Shown here: one piece after another, positions 50,058 to 59,439 of the stretch
Layout: each line of letters opens with the position of its first letter
Position numbering within the stretch: the first letter of the stretch is position 1
From: Candidatus Parcubacteria bacterium
GTDB taxonomy: Bacteria > Patescibacteria > Paceibacteria > UBA9973 > UBA918
Direction of reading: 5' to 3'
DNA: 64,000 nucleotides
Assembly (NCBI GenBank): GCA_021731405.1
Contig: JAKFXN010000002.1
Span: forward strand, 22,882 to 86,881
Notes under the pieces: generated by a model
What the model was told of the DNA's origin: nothing
The model's database searches: none
The model's input: the letters and a program-made list of their open reading frames with translations, nothing else
Position numbers and translations under genes: made by a program

Positions 50058-51776
50058 ATGAGAAGGGAAATGGTACTTCGAATTCGCATTATTACCGGAG
50101 GTATCTTATTGCTGTCTCTCATTTTGATTGGGCGTCTCTACCAAGTGCAGGTTCTCGATAATGAGTTCTACACGGATAAAGCAGAACGTCAGTATGTTCA
50201 CACCAAACAAGAACTCTATTCACGCGGGTCGATTTTTTTTATGACCAAAGATGGAGAACGTGTCTCGGCTGCTTCGGTGCGGTCGGGATATTTGCTTGCT
50301 TTTAATCCAACTCTCATCAAAGATAAAGAGGTTACTTGCAGCGCACTTTTACCATACCTTACCATGACACTTGATCGGTGTATGGACAGAGCTGGTTTAA
50401 GTGAACGAACCTATGTTGAAATAGACGAAACTGTTGATGCGGATACAGCTGACGCAATTGAAGTACTCAATCTGGAGGGGGTACAGCTGTATCGCAATCA
50501 GTGGCGGTATTACCCAGGTGGCAGTATGGCAGCGAGAAGTATTGGTTTTGTAGGCTTCACTGAGGCTTCAGACACGGAACTTCATGGCAAGTACGGCCTT
50601 GAGCGTTTTTATGACGATCTTCTTCTCAAGGAACGCGATGTTCGTTCGGTGAACTTCTTTGCTGAGATATTTAGTAACCTAGGCGATCTTGTGTATCGAA
50701 AGGATCGAGTTATGCAAGGTGATATTGTGACCACAATGGAGCCGACCGTTGCTCGTATGCTTGATTCCGTTTTGACTGAAACAAATGATAGATATAATAG
50801 TGACCTTACGGGCGCAATCATTATGAATCCGCAGACCGGCGCAATTTATGCGATGAACGCGGTGCCCGGGTTTGATTTGAACGAACGTGGAACGACAACC
50901 ATAGAGCAATTTCAGAATCCGTTAGTAGAAAATGTCTACGAATTTGGTTCTACCATTAAAGCCCTTACCATGGCAGCGGGTATTGATAGTGGGGCTATCA
51001 CGAGCGCCTCTACCTACTACGACAGTGGCTTTATTGATCTTAATACGTTTACAATCAAAAATTACGATGGACGCGGACGCGGTACGGTAGATATGCAAGA
51101 AGTACTTAATCAGTCTCTCAACACGGGTGTATCACATATAGTACAAAAAATGGGGAACGAACGCTTTCGTGATTATTTTATAAACTTCAAACTCGGAAGT
51201 GAGACCGGAATTGATTTACCAAATGAAGCCTATGGTCTAATTGAAAACCTAAACTCGCCTCGTGATGTTGAGTACGCCACCGCTTCTTTCGGACAAGGTA
51301 TCGCCATCACTCCGATTGCTGCCGCCCGAGCACTGGCTGTTCTTGGTAATGGTGGATACCTAGTCACTCCACACCTTGTATCCAAAATTGAGTATCAAGA
51401 CGGAACCAGTAAGGATATCTTGTATCCGCGTGGGGCTCAGGTGATTTCTGAAGCTTCTAGTGAAGAGATCTCTCGTATGCTCACTACTGTGGTAGACGAC
51501 GCCTTGGCGGGCGGAAAGTTTTCAATGCCAAACCACACGATTGGCGCAAAGACTGGTACGGCTCAGATAGCTAATCCAAATGGTGGAGGCTACTATGAAG
51601 ACAAGTATTTACACTCATTTTTTGGCTATTTTCCAGCTTTTAACCCACAATTTCTCGTCTTCATGTATACTGTAGAGCCAAAGGAGGTGCGTTATGCTTC
51701 AGAGACATTGACTGAACCATTTATGGACGTAGCGCGTTTCCTCATCAATTATTACGCTGTACCGCCAGATAGATAA
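50058..51776 (+). CDS. ftsI: penicillin-binding protein 3 / FtsI (division transpeptidase)
   Basis: The 572-residue protein has an N-terminal anchor (about 8-28), a pedestal domain and a transpeptidase domain with Ser298-Thr-Ile-Lys301, Ser353-Leu-Asn355 and Lys498-Thr-Gly. It cross-links septal peptidoglycan. It follows the FtsL-like gene by 6 nt and precedes a Mur ligase by 3 nt. It differs from the elongation PBP2 at 43255 in its motifs and position. Confidence 0.95.
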   Translation: MRREMVLRIRIITGGILLLSLILIGRLYQVQVLDNEFYTDKAERQYVHTKQELYSRGSIFFMTKDGERVSAASVRSGYLLAFNPTLIKDKEVTCSALLPYLTMTLDRCMDRAGLSERTYVEIDETVDADTADAIEVLNLEGVQLYRNQWRYYPGGSMAARSIGFVGFTEASDTELHGKYGLERFYDDLLLKERDVRSVNFFAEIFSNLGDLVYRKDRVMQGDIVTTMEPTVARMLDSVLTETNDRYNSDLTGAIIMNPQTGAIYAMNAVPGFDLNERGTTTIEQFQNPLVENVYEFGSTIKALTMAAGIDSGAITSASTYYDSGFIDLNTFTIKNYDGRGRGTVDMQEVLNQSLNTGVSHIVQKMGNERFRDYFINFKLGSETGIDLPNEAYGLIENLNSPRDVEYATASFGQGIAITPIAAARALAVLGNGGYLVTPHLVSKIEYQDGTSKDILYPRGAQVISEASSEEISRMLTTVVDDALAGGKFSMPNHTIGAKTGTAQIANPNGGGYYEDKYLHSFFGYFPAFNPQFLVFMYTVEPKEVRYASETLTEPFMDVARFLINYYAVPPDR

Positions 51777-51779
51777 CCT

Positions 51780-53069
51780 ATGAAAAACATCTTTAAGCAT
51801 ATCGTTGTATACATACTTACCTGTGAAGCGAAGATTCTCCTTCGTCGACACAAACCAATGATAATCGCTGTTACTGGAAGTGTTGGAAAGACTTCGATGA
51901 AAGACGCAATCTATAGCATTCTCAAAAAACAATACGCAGCAAGAAAGAGTGATAAGAGTTTTAATTCTGACATTGGCGTGCCGCTCGCAGTACTCGGTCT
52001 ACCAAATGCTTGGAACAATCCAATCCTATGGCTCAAAAATATTATTGATGGTTTTTTTATAGCCTTGTTTAGTCGGGAGTACCCAACACATCTTGTTTTA
52101 GAAACAGGAGTAGATAGACCGGGTGACATGAAAAAACTTACCGCTTGGCTTAAGCCAAACATGGTAGTGATTACTCGCTTTCCAGACGTTCCAGCTCATG
52201 TCGAATTTTTTAGTACCCCAGAAGCAGTAGTAGCAGAGAAGATGATCCTCGTTGATGCACTCCAACCTGACGGAATAGTGATATACAACCACGATGATGT
52301 CGCTATCCAGCTGCAGATGGAAAATGTTCGGCAGCAAACAATTGGTTATGGTCGCGAGCTCAGTACCCAGTATAAGGCGACAGCTGATGAGGTTATTTAT
52401 CATGACGATGTGCCGATGGGAATGACCTTCATGCTGGAGCATGTCGGTGAGACGGCCCAAGTACGTGTGATGGGTTCAGTCGGCTTACCGCTTGTGTATG
52501 TATATACCGGAGCAGTAGCTGTAGCGGTAGAGTGTGGAGTTCCTTTGAATGACGCAGTTGATGCACTTTCAGCTCACGTGCCACCCGCTGGGCGAATGCG
52601 CATACTTAAGGGACTCAAAGGCACTATCATTATCGATGATACCTACAACGCTTCACCAGTAGCAGTTGAGCAAGCGCTTATGACCCTCAAAGAAATGAAA
52701 CATGCGAAGCGCAAAATTGCTGTCCTTGGTGACATGCTTGAGCTTGGTCGCTACTCAGCGACTGCTCATGAACGAATTGGTGAACTGGCTGCGGGGACCA
52801 TAGATGCACTCTTTACTGTTGGCATACGGTCACGAAAGATTGCTGAAACAGCCCTTGAGTTTGGTTTAGATGAATCGGTGATCTTCCAATACGAAGATGT
52901 AGCGAAAGCAGGGAAGGAACTACAACTGTATCTTGAGCCTGGAGATGTGGTCTTGGTAAAAGCTTCACAAGGAGTACGGGCTGAGCGGGTAGTCGAGGAG
53001 GTGATGGCAGAGCCTGAGTACGCCGCTGACCTACTCGTACGGCAAGATACCGCTTGGAGTAATCGATAA
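51780..53069 (+). CDS. murF: Mur ligase, MurF-like (UDP-MurNAc-pentapeptide synthesis)
   Basis: The 429-residue protein has the ATP loop TGSVGKTS at 32-39 and the MurF-like segment DDTYNASPVAVEQAL near 286-300. The N-terminal substrate-binding domain of normal MurF (about 80 residues) is mostly missing: the P-loop begins after only 31 residues. MurF adds D-Ala-D-Ala to the UDP-MurNAc tripeptide. Given the short N-terminus, substrate choice could differ. It is the last gene before a terminator. Confidence 0.85.
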   Translation: MKNIFKHIVVYILTCEAKILLRRHKPMIIAVTGSVGKTSMKDAIYSILKKQYAARKSDKSFNSDIGVPLAVLGLPNAWNNPILWLKNIIDGFFIALFSREYPTHLVLETGVDRPGDMKKLTAWLKPNMVVITRFPDVPAHVEFFSTPEAVVAEKMILVDALQPDGIVIYNHDDVAIQLQMENVRQQTIGYGRELSTQYKATADEVIYHDDVPMGMTFMLEHVGETAQVRVMGSVGLPLVYVYTGAVAVAVECGVPLNDAVDALSAHVPPAGRMRILKGLKGTIIIDDTYNASPVAVEQALMTLKEMKHAKRKIAVLGDMLELGRYSATAHERIGELAAGTIDALFTVGIRSRKIAETALEFGLDESVIFQYEDVAKAGKELQLYLEPGDVVLVKASQGVRAERVVEEVMAEPEYAADLLVRQDTAWSNR

Positions 53070-53074
53070 AACAC

Positions 53075-53104
53075 AAAACAGCGCGCTTTTAGGCGCGCTG
53101 TTTT
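53075..53104 (+). terminator. terminator of the dcw operon
   Basis: The stem aaaacagcgcgc/gcgcgctgtttt has a 6-nt loop and a tail of T-rich sequence. Confidence 0.9.
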
Positions 53105-53143
53105 CATACTAAATTACCCTTATTCTAAGCCCTCTCAAAGCTA

Positions 53144-53172
53144 TTGCAATTTTACTTAATATATGGTATAAT
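53144..53172 (+). promoter_or_regulatory. strong promoter of the 292-residue secreted protein
   Basis: TTGCAA and a perfect TATAAT are separated by 17 nt. The -10 ends 17 nt before the ATG. This is one of the best consensus promoters in the window and suggests high expression. Confidence 0.75.
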
Positions 53173-53189
53173 ATAGGCATAAATTAGTT

Positions 53190-54068
53190 ATGTTTATGAC
53201 TTATATCAACGATTTAAACCTCTCTAAAAAGCTTATTTTTGCCTGCTATTCATTTGCGGTAGCCTTTGTGGTACTTTCACCAATAACAGTGAGTGCAGCC
53301 ACTTTTGAGCCAAATACAAAGGGTGAACTTGTTGCTTATATGTTTGGTATTGTTGATACACTCCAAGCACAAGTTGATGCTAAAAACGGTACTGTATCGG
53401 GCTCTGGCTCTTCCCGTGTTAGTAACTACAACTCTAACGTAGCGGTTGAGACCAAAGTGACTCTCAAGGCTGAATTTTCTGCCACCAACAACAGTGCGGT
53501 CTACGCTTGGTTTGAGTACGGTGAAGGTTCTAAGCTCACGAGTAAGACTACTCGTACCAAAGCAACTGGCACTGGTACAACTCGTACACATGCTCGTAGT
53601 CTAACCGGTCTAAGGTCAGGCACTACGTATAGTTATCGACCAGTGTTTGAGGTTTCTGGTGGTACAAAATATTATGGTGCCGTACGTACTTTTAGTACTG
53701 CTAAAGTTGGTTCTGATTCAAACACAGGCAGTATTGGAAACAATGATGATGACGAAGATGACAATGGGACAAGCGTCAGTTCAAGTCGAGGTAGTATGGC
53801 AACTGACAAAACCACTTACGAATCTTATGACTCAATTGAAATAGAATGGACAGTTCCAAGTTCACGCAGAGACAACGCTAACTGGATTGGAATGTTTGAA
53901 GTTGGTGATGATAATGACGAATATCAATCTTGGCAATATCTAAAGGATAGTACCCGCGGTACGGTAACATTTACCGCTCCTTCCGAAGGCACGTACGAAT
54001 TCCGTCTCTTCTACCAGAATGACTATGATGATCAAGTAACAAGCCGAAAGATTACCGTTACGGACTAA
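53190..54068 (+). CDS. secreted protein with Fn3/Ig-like domains
   Basis: The 292-residue protein has an N-terminal signal or anchor (about 14-36, ending SAAT), a beta domain around 78-170 (TLKAEF, VYAWFEYGEG, LRSGTTYSYRPVF, YYGAVRTFST) of fibronectin III type, an acidic Asp-rich linker (about 186-195), and a second beta domain (about 205-290) ending in SRKITVTD. No enzyme motif is seen. It is probably a wall-associated or released structural protein. The strong promoter suggests abundance. Confidence 0.8.
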   Translation: MFMTYINDLNLSKKLIFACYSFAVAFVVLSPITVSAATFEPNTKGELVAYMFGIVDTLQAQVDAKNGTVSGSGSSRVSNYNSNVAVETKVTLKAEFSATNNSAVYAWFEYGEGSKLTSKTTRTKATGTGTTRTHARSLTGLRSGTTYSYRPVFEVSGGTKYYGAVRTFSTAKVGSDSNTGSIGNNDDDEDDNGTSVSSSRGSMATDKTTYESYDSIEIEWTVPSSRRDNANWIGMFEVGDDNDEYQSWQYLKDSTRGTVTFTAPSEGTYEFRLFYQNDYDDQVTSRKITVTD

Positions 54069-54079
54069 AATAAAAAAAG

Positions 54080-54116
54080 AAAAAACCTCGACACAAAGTG
54101 TGTCGAGGTTTTTTTG
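54080..54116. terminator. terminator of the secreted-protein gene
   Basis: The stem aaaaacctcgacac/tgtgtcgaggttttt has an aaag-type loop and a seven-T tail. It also faces the end of the minus-strand gene at 54128. Confidence 0.9.
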
Positions 54117-54127
54117 TTCAGGCGCCT

Positions 54128-54697
54128 TTACAGGCGGCAGAACAAAAAGTACTGGTCGGGCCCAATAGTCTGCTTGGGGTCAACTTTGACCGCTCTGACG
54201 TGAAAAGGACTGACCTCGAAGAGGTAGGCTTCGTCTTTGAGGGCAATCAACTCGCTCGCCATCAGAATCGAATCGTGCCTAGTCCAACTCGAGCGCACTT
54301 GGAGCATGGTTTGGAGGCCGGCATCAGGCAATGTCAGCCCCAAGTCCTTGGCTGCGGCTTTCTTGTAGATTTCCTTGAGAGTGCCGCCTTGTGGCAAGCC
54401 AAGCTCTTTGGGTGTCGCCAGTCCGAGCTTGTGGTCTTTACGCACACGGGTAATTTCAAAATGACAGTCACGAATGATTTGCTCCACCAGCTTCGCGTCA
54501 CCGGCCTCGACCAGTCCGCGATTGGCAAGGCAGTCCATCATCCTTTCTTTGGTTCGATAGGCAATTCCGCCGAGAACAACTTCGATGAGGACTGGCCAAC
54601 GGTCGGGGGCCTTTCTTTCTCTTTCTCTGATGGTCCAAGGACCAACGACGCGCGGCCCCTGCTCTTTTAGTGCGGCTGAGGGCGAAAGATCTTTCAT
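54128..54697 (-). CDS. 189-residue protein of unknown function with strong SD
   Basis: The start at 54697 is preceded by aggag, 7 nt upstream. The protein is soluble and GC-rich in coding, with alternating basic and hydrophobic residues and no family I recognise. The convergent terminator at 54080-54116 closes it. Composition and SD differ clearly from the ABC genes that follow, so it probably was acquired or belongs to the SD-led accessory set. Confidence 0.7.
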   Translation of the reverse strand: MKDLSPSAALKEQGPRVVGPWTIRERERKAPDRWPVLIEVVLGGIAYRTKERMMDCLANRGLVEAGDAKLVEQIIRDCHFEITRVRKDHKLGLATPKELGLPQGGTLKEIYKKAAAKDLGLTLPDAGLQTMLQVRSSWTRHDSILMASELIALKDEAYLFEVSPFHVRAVKVDPKQTIGPDQYFLFCRL

Positions 54698-54840
54698 GGG
54701 AGACTCCTGTGTGTTTAAAAAGAACGAAAATGAAAGATTTCGAGTATCTATTGCGTACTCTTATATAGAATGTGAAAGAACAAAGACTGTAGCACTATAT
54801 AACAAATCTCTGTTTTGTCAAAAAATCCTATTATTCAACA

Positions 54841-54849
54841 TGATATACT
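54841..54849 (+). promoter_or_regulatory. extended -10 promoter of the ABC exporter operon
   Basis: TGaTATACT is an extended -10 box ending 7 nt before ATG 54857. No good -35 is seen, as expected for that class. Confidence 0.5.
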
Positions 54850-54856
54850 TGGCCTT

Positions 54857-55555
54857 ATGCATATAAACGCTCCCGCTGAAAAGAAACCGGTTTTAACTGT
54901 GACTGAAGTGGAAAAAAGTTTTGTTACCCCTCAGGGAACCATCTCAATTCTTGAACATACTTCTTTTACGGTTTATGAAGGCGAAAAAGTGGCTATAGTT
55001 GGGCCGTCTGGCTCAGGAAAGTCGACACTCCTTTCTCTCATCGGGCTACTTGATACACCAACCACAGGAATGGTGGCTATTGATGGGGTAGATACTCGCA
55101 ACTTAAGCGAGGACGAACTCGCTCGTCTTCGAAACGAGCGTATCGGGTTTATCTTTCAAGCCTTTGAACTCATTGCTCCCTTTACGGTAACTGAGAATAT
55201 CAGCGCTCCCCTGGAAATCGCTGGTAATGAAATACGAAAAGAGCATATTGAGACACTTATCTCTGAGGTGGGTCTTGAAAAACGTAGTGAAGCGTTACCT
55301 TTTACCCTTTCTGGCGGGGAGAAGCAACGTGTTGCTATAGCACGTGCTCTAGCAAATCATCCAAACCTAATTTTGGCTGATGAACCAACTGGCTCACTTG
55401 ATAGAGAGACGGGCGAGAAAGTACTTTCACTCCTGCTTGACGCGGTAGACGTACACGGAAAAACTTTGGTGATTATTACGCACGATGCCAGTGTTGCAGC
55501 GCGTATGGATAGAGTGTTTGAAATAAGAGATAAAGCAGTACATGAAAGAAGTTAG
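54857..55555 (+). CDS. ABC transporter ATP-binding protein (LolD/MacB class)
   Basis: From ATG 54857 the product has 232 residues. Walker A GPSGSGKST is at 49-57, the Q-loop reads FIFQAFELI, the signature LSGGEKQRVAIARA begins at 151, and Walker B LILADEPTG follows. This matches the type VII ABC exporters that couple to FtsX-like permeases. The upstream in-frame ATG at 54815 is rejected because the promoter lies inside that extension. It overlaps the permease gene by 14 nt. Confidence 0.93.
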   Translation: MHINAPAEKKPVLTVTEVEKSFVTPQGTISILEHTSFTVYEGEKVAIVGPSGSGKSTLLSLIGLLDTPTTGMVAIDGVDTRNLSEDELARLRNERIGFIFQAFELIAPFTVTENISAPLEIAGNEIRKEHIETLISEVGLEKRSEALPFTLSGGEKQRVAIARALANHPNLILADEPTGSLDRETGEKVLSLLLDAVDVHGKTLVIITHDASVAARMDRVFEIRDKAVHERS

Positions 55556-58028
55556 TTTGGTCTTGCGCTATAGTCGCCGCTTGCTGATGCGGGAGTGGAA
55601 GCGATTTGTATTACCACTTTTGTCACTAGGCATCACTGCTGTAGTGATGATACTTGTATTACTTCTTACTGGAGCAAGTAGTTTGCTTTTGAGTGAACAA
55701 GCACGCGATTTACTCGGTGGAGACGCAGTAGTAGAAAGCAACGAACCGATAGATATTGAAAGCCTCTGGCGAGAAAACAATCTTGTTCCTACTCGCCAGT
55801 CTAAACAAATAGATTTTACTGCTTCGGTGCAAAGTGCTTTCGGTACCATGCCAGCCTCTGTCTTAGTTGTAGATAGTGCGTACCCACTCTATGGCGAGAT
55901 AGTACTGTCTGAAGGTGAGTATACACTTGCAACTGAGAACGAAATCTACCTAGATGTTTCCGGTAGCGAACGCTTGGCGGTGTCGGTAGGGGATACTGTG
56001 ACGTTTGGCGAGACTGCCTTTACCGTAGCAGGGATTGTGACGGCAGAGCCCACCTCACTCTTTAATGGTTTTAGGTTTTTGCCACGGGTAATTTTAAGTA
56101 GTGAAGGGTTTGCTAGGGCAGCCATTGATCCAACTCTACTTCGAGCTGAGTACGAGTATGCCGCCCAAATAAGCGGACTGACCATAGCGCAGATGGAAGC
56201 AGCTGAAGAACGAGTGAGTGCAGCTGGTTTTGATATAGATTTTGCGGGTCGTTCGCGAATGGGTTTACAGCGAGGCCTTAGTCAGGTGTCGGAATTTTTG
56301 ATTGTCGCAGTCCTTATCACGTCTGTTTTGGCAGCAGTAAATGTGTATGCCAGTACACTCTATCTGCTTTCAATGCTGAGACGAAGCTTTGCGGTCCTCC
56401 TTGCCTTAGGTATGAAGCGACGGACGCTTATCAGTATTTTGGCGAGCACCCTCTTGTTTGTGGTTACCTTAGCTAGTCTGCTCGGTACTATAGTTGGCTA
56501 CAGACTCTTTACAGTCTTGGTGGAATACATTGGCACCAATTACGCCATTCTGCTCCCAGCTCCAAATGTACTCTTCTACAGTGCTATCAGCTCACTCCTT
56601 ATTCTCGCCATTACGACTGGCTCATTCATACCTGCGGTCCGAAACATCTTCTCAGTTAGCCCAAGGCGGATACTGATTAATGGCGAACCAGAGGAGGGAA
56701 GTAAAGTACCGCTTCGGACCTTTTTCTTCAATACACTTTCGACGCTGGTCCCGCTCGCACTTCTGGCCATCTTTCTGCTTGGAGATGTGCTTCAGGGAGT
56801 AGTCGTTATGTTTAGTATTGTGGCGGTGTATGTGGTGGTAGCCCTGCTGTTTTATGTAGCACTCGCGTACGTCTACAAAAAACGCGCTGCGTTCTCTTTT
56901 AGGGTACGCAGCGTTATTGCGCAAAAGAAAGCTGATGGATTGTTCGGGGTGGTTTCATTCACCTCACTCTTTGTTGCTCTCACAGCTCTTGGTTCATTGG
57001 TGTTGGTACAGGTGTCACTAGAGCGGTATCTGGTAGAAGATCTAGCACAGACTATCCCAACTACGTATGTACTTGATGTACAGCCTTCGCAGAGAGAAGA
57101 GGTGCTCACACGCTTTCCGGAAGTAACTCTCTTTGCCAGTATCCCTTCACGAATTATTGAGATTGATGGATTGATGATTCAGGACTTGCTGGCAACCGAT
57201 GACCCGAGTATTGATCGTGAACTTGGTCGTGAATTTAATCTAACATTTAGAAACGAATTGCTTGAAAGTGAATCTATAACTGCAGGGGAGTCAGAGGTCG
57301 GTGTACCTGGTGAAATTTCAGTAGATGAGGAATTTGCAGTGCGAGCCAACATTGAGCTCGGGAGTACGATGACCTTCTTGATTCAAGGTTTTGAAGTAAA
57401 GGGGGTGGTGACAAGTATGCGGGCTACTGATTCTCGTTCGGGGTTACCATTTTTCTACTTCGTCATGGCGCCTGAAGACATTGCGCAGTTTCCCAGTGTG
57501 AACTTCGGCTATGCGTATTATGAAGAGGAAAAACAAGACGAGCTTTCAAGATACCTAGCTACCAACATGCCAAACGTCTCAGTAATTGAGACACAAGCCC
57601 TCGGGCCGATTGTGGTGCAGATTATTGGCACGCTCATGGCGCTTATTTTTATCATTGCGGTACCACCGCTCCTTATTGCCACACTCCTTATTGCCACCTT
57701 GGTTATTTCTTCATATGCCTCAAGAAGACGGGAGGGAGCTCGCTTGCGGGCACTGGGTGCTACCAAACAAACAGTATTACTTTTGTACCTAGCTGAAACC
57801 GTAGCGCTGACACTGACTTCAGCGGTCACTGCATACCTACTCAGTCTCGCTATCTCATATGGCGTGAGTGTCTATTATATCGGAGTTGATACGCCGGCGT
57901 TCTACGACACGGGGCTGGTGTTTGGTCTGACGCTTGTCGTACTCTTAATTGCTATACTTGGAGTATATTTATTTAAATCAGACACCATGCCCCTTCGGCA
58001 ACTACTAGCTTATGAAGAGAACCATTAA
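55542..58028 (+). CDS. FtsX/MacB-like ABC transporter permease, large
   Basis: The 828-residue protein has an N-terminal membrane helix (about 18-45), a periplasmic-type core domain (about 50-230), a set of membrane helices (about 245-385), more helices (about 390-450), a second external domain, and a final three-helix FtsX domain (about 690-815). The duplicated FtsX layout matches permeases such as YbbP, which work by mechanotransmission rather than by a membrane channel. The downstream overlapping GDSL esterase gene gives the same trio as E. coli ybbA-ybbP-tesA. Confidence 0.88.
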   Translation: MKEVSLVLRYSRRLLMREWKRFVLPLLSLGITAVVMILVLLLTGASSLLLSEQARDLLGGDAVVESNEPIDIESLWRENNLVPTRQSKQIDFTASVQSAFGTMPASVLVVDSAYPLYGEIVLSEGEYTLATENEIYLDVSGSERLAVSVGDTVTFGETAFTVAGIVTAEPTSLFNGFRFLPRVILSSEGFARAAIDPTLLRAEYEYAAQISGLTIAQMEAAEERVSAAGFDIDFAGRSRMGLQRGLSQVSEFLIVAVLITSVLAAVNVYASTLYLLSMLRRSFAVLLALGMKRRTLISILASTLLFVVTLASLLGTIVGYRLFTVLVEYIGTNYAILLPAPNVLFYSAISSLLILAITTGSFIPAVRNIFSVSPRRILINGEPEEGSKVPLRTFFFNTLSTLVPLALLAIFLLGDVLQGVVVMFSIVAVYVVVALLFYVALAYVYKKRAAFSFRVRSVIAQKKADGLFGVVSFTSLFVALTALGSLVLVQVSLERYLVEDLAQTIPTTYVLDVQPSQREEVLTRFPEVTLFASIPSRIIEIDGLMIQDLLATDDPSIDRELGREFNLTFRNELLESESITAGESEVGVPGEISVDEEFAVRANIELGSTMTFLIQGFEVKGVVTSMRATDSRSGLPFFYFVMAPEDIAQFPSVNFGYAYYEEEKQDELSRYLATNMPNVSVIETQALGPIVVQIIGTLMALIFIIAVPPLLIATLLIATLVISSYASRRREGARLRALGATKQTVLLLYLAETVALTLTSAVTAYLLSLAISYGVSVYYIGVDTPAFYDTGLVFGLTLVVLLIAILGVYLFKSDTMPLRQLLAYEENH

Positions 58029-58704
58029 TCTACCAACCCTTCTCATTTTTGTTGTCTTACTTTTAGTTGGCGGCTTTTGGTTGTTTGGGGGAGATGATGC
58101 TCCGGCGGTTGAGTCACGAGAAATCACGAGTGCTTCTGGTGTAAAGATTATTGCCTTTGGCGACAGCCTAACGGCAGGCTACGGTCTACCAGCGAGTGAA
58201 GGGTATCCAGCTCTCCTTGAAGCAGATTTAAAAGAGCGCGGACATACTGTAAGTGTCATTAACTCTGGGGTGAGTGGCGAGACCACCCGCGGTAACCTTG
58301 AACGCGCGCAGTTTATCCGAAACCAAAATCCTGACATTGTGATTTTGGGTATTGGTGGGAATGATGCCCTGCGATTACTCCCGGTAGAGGAGACGAGAAG
58401 TAATATTCAAAAAACGATAACCATTCTAAAAAGCGGTGTGAATCCACCCGTCATTGTGCTTCTTGGTATGCAGGCACCAATAAATGTTGGTCTTGGGTAT
58501 AAACGGACTTTTGATGCTCTCTACGAAGAACTAGCTGAAGAGAATGAGCTTTTGCTTGTGCCATTTATTACCGCAGAAGTTTTTTTGGATAGTGCCAACA
58601 AACTAAACGATGGTATTCACTACAATAAGCAAGGCTACCAAAAAGTAATTGATTTATATCTAGGTGAACCAATTTCCGATATTGTGGCAAAAATGACAGA
58701 ATAA
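58012..58704 (+). CDS. GDSL-family lysophospholipase/arylesterase (TesA-like)
   Basis: The 230-residue protein has an N-terminal membrane anchor (about 6-26) and an SGNH hydrolase domain: block I GDSLT with Ser52, block II around SGVSGETT, block III GGNDA, and block V with Asp200 and His203 (DGIHY). It should hydrolyse ester bonds of lipids or modified glycans outside the membrane. It overlaps the permease gene by 17 nt, so the transporter and esterase act in one process, perhaps lipid or envelope handling. Confidence 0.92.
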   Translation: MKRTINLPTLLIFVVLLLVGGFWLFGGDDAPAVESREITSASGVKIIAFGDSLTAGYGLPASEGYPALLEADLKERGHTVSVINSGVSGETTRGNLERAQFIRNQNPDIVILGIGGNDALRLLPVEETRSNIQKTITILKSGVNPPVIVLLGMQAPINVGLGYKRTFDALYEELAEENELLLVPFITAEVFLDSANKLNDGIHYNKQGYQKVIDLYLGEPISDIVAKMTE

Positions 58705-58707
58705 TGA

Positions 58708-58745
58708 AAAAGGCCTGAAGCACACGAGTGTGCTTCAGGCCTTTT
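58708..58745. terminator. terminator of the ABC/GDSL operon
   Basis: An 18-bp stem (aaaaggcctgaagcacac with its complement) has a 2-nt loop and flanking A and T runs. It also faces the minus-strand gene at 58748. Confidence 0.92.
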
Positions 58746-58747
58746 CT

Positions 58748-59314
58748 TTAGGTTGCTCTGGGAGCGGAGATCTGCAATTTATTGAAGACCAGTCGGAAAA
58801 CTTGGCAGCCGACAATAAGGATCACAAACATGATGGTGAACCCTCCGAACATCACAAGACCAATGCTGAAGTTGGGAAACAGCCAGGTGTACGAAAAGGT
58901 AAGCGCCAAAGTGGTGTAGCCAATGCGGAGGGCACCAAGCGGCGTCGCTTTTGTACCGATAGCGACAGCTACCAACATCAGAAAGTAAAAACCGTACATC
59001 AGGTCTGGTCTAATGTAAATGAACACATAAGCCAGAAGTCCAAAACAGACAAAACCAAGCGTGCCAATAAAGTCATCCTTTTCGTCATGGAGGATGATGG
59101 TGAGTGCGAGCAAAGGTGCCACCATCAGATCCCAGAGTCGTGAGATGCCGGGCTCAAGCGGCATCCAGAGGGCTTCATCTTGTGGTGTTTTATTGAACAA
59201 CAAGAGTTGTGTGATTGGTTCGAGGCCGCGACCCCATTCTTCTGCCAAAAAAAGATAGCCAAAGCCAATGAAGGCAATCGACAATTCAAACCAGTACAGC
59301 AGACGGGCAAACAT
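58748..59314 (-). CDS. multi-span membrane protein with SD, unknown
   Basis: The start is set to ATG 59314 (MFARLLYWFEL), which has ggag 8 nt upstream. An in-frame GTG at 59365 has no SD. The 188-residue product has about five hydrophobic segments and a Lys-Asp-Asp-type polar loop (LHDEKDDF). I recognise no family. The neighbour at 59440 is also an SD-led membrane protein on the same strand, so the two may act together. Confidence 0.72.
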   Translation of the reverse strand: MFARLLYWFELSIAFIGFGYLFLAEEWGRGLEPITQLLLFNKTPQDEALWMPLEPGISRLWDLMVAPLLALTIILHDEKDDFIGTLGFVCFGLLAYVFIYIRPDLMYGFYFLMLVAVAIGTKATPLGALRIGYTTLALTFSYTWLFPNFSIGLVMFGGFTIMFVILIVGCQVFRLVFNKLQISAPRAT

Positions 59315-59401
59315 ATTGAACGCTCCAAAAGTGATTATTAATGAACAGAAAGGACGAGACCGCACCTATTTAGACATTTATAAAGTGGGCTGTCAAATGA
59401 A

Positions 59402-59426
59402 AGGCCCTTGGTTTAACCAAGGGCCT
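59402..59426 (-). terminator. hairpin after the 192-residue membrane protein gene
   Basis: The stem aggcccttgg/ccaagggcct has a 5-nt loop. The T-run on the minus strand is weak (tttcattt), so termination may be partial. Confidence 0.55.
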
Positions 59427-59439
59427 GACGCGTGCCGCT

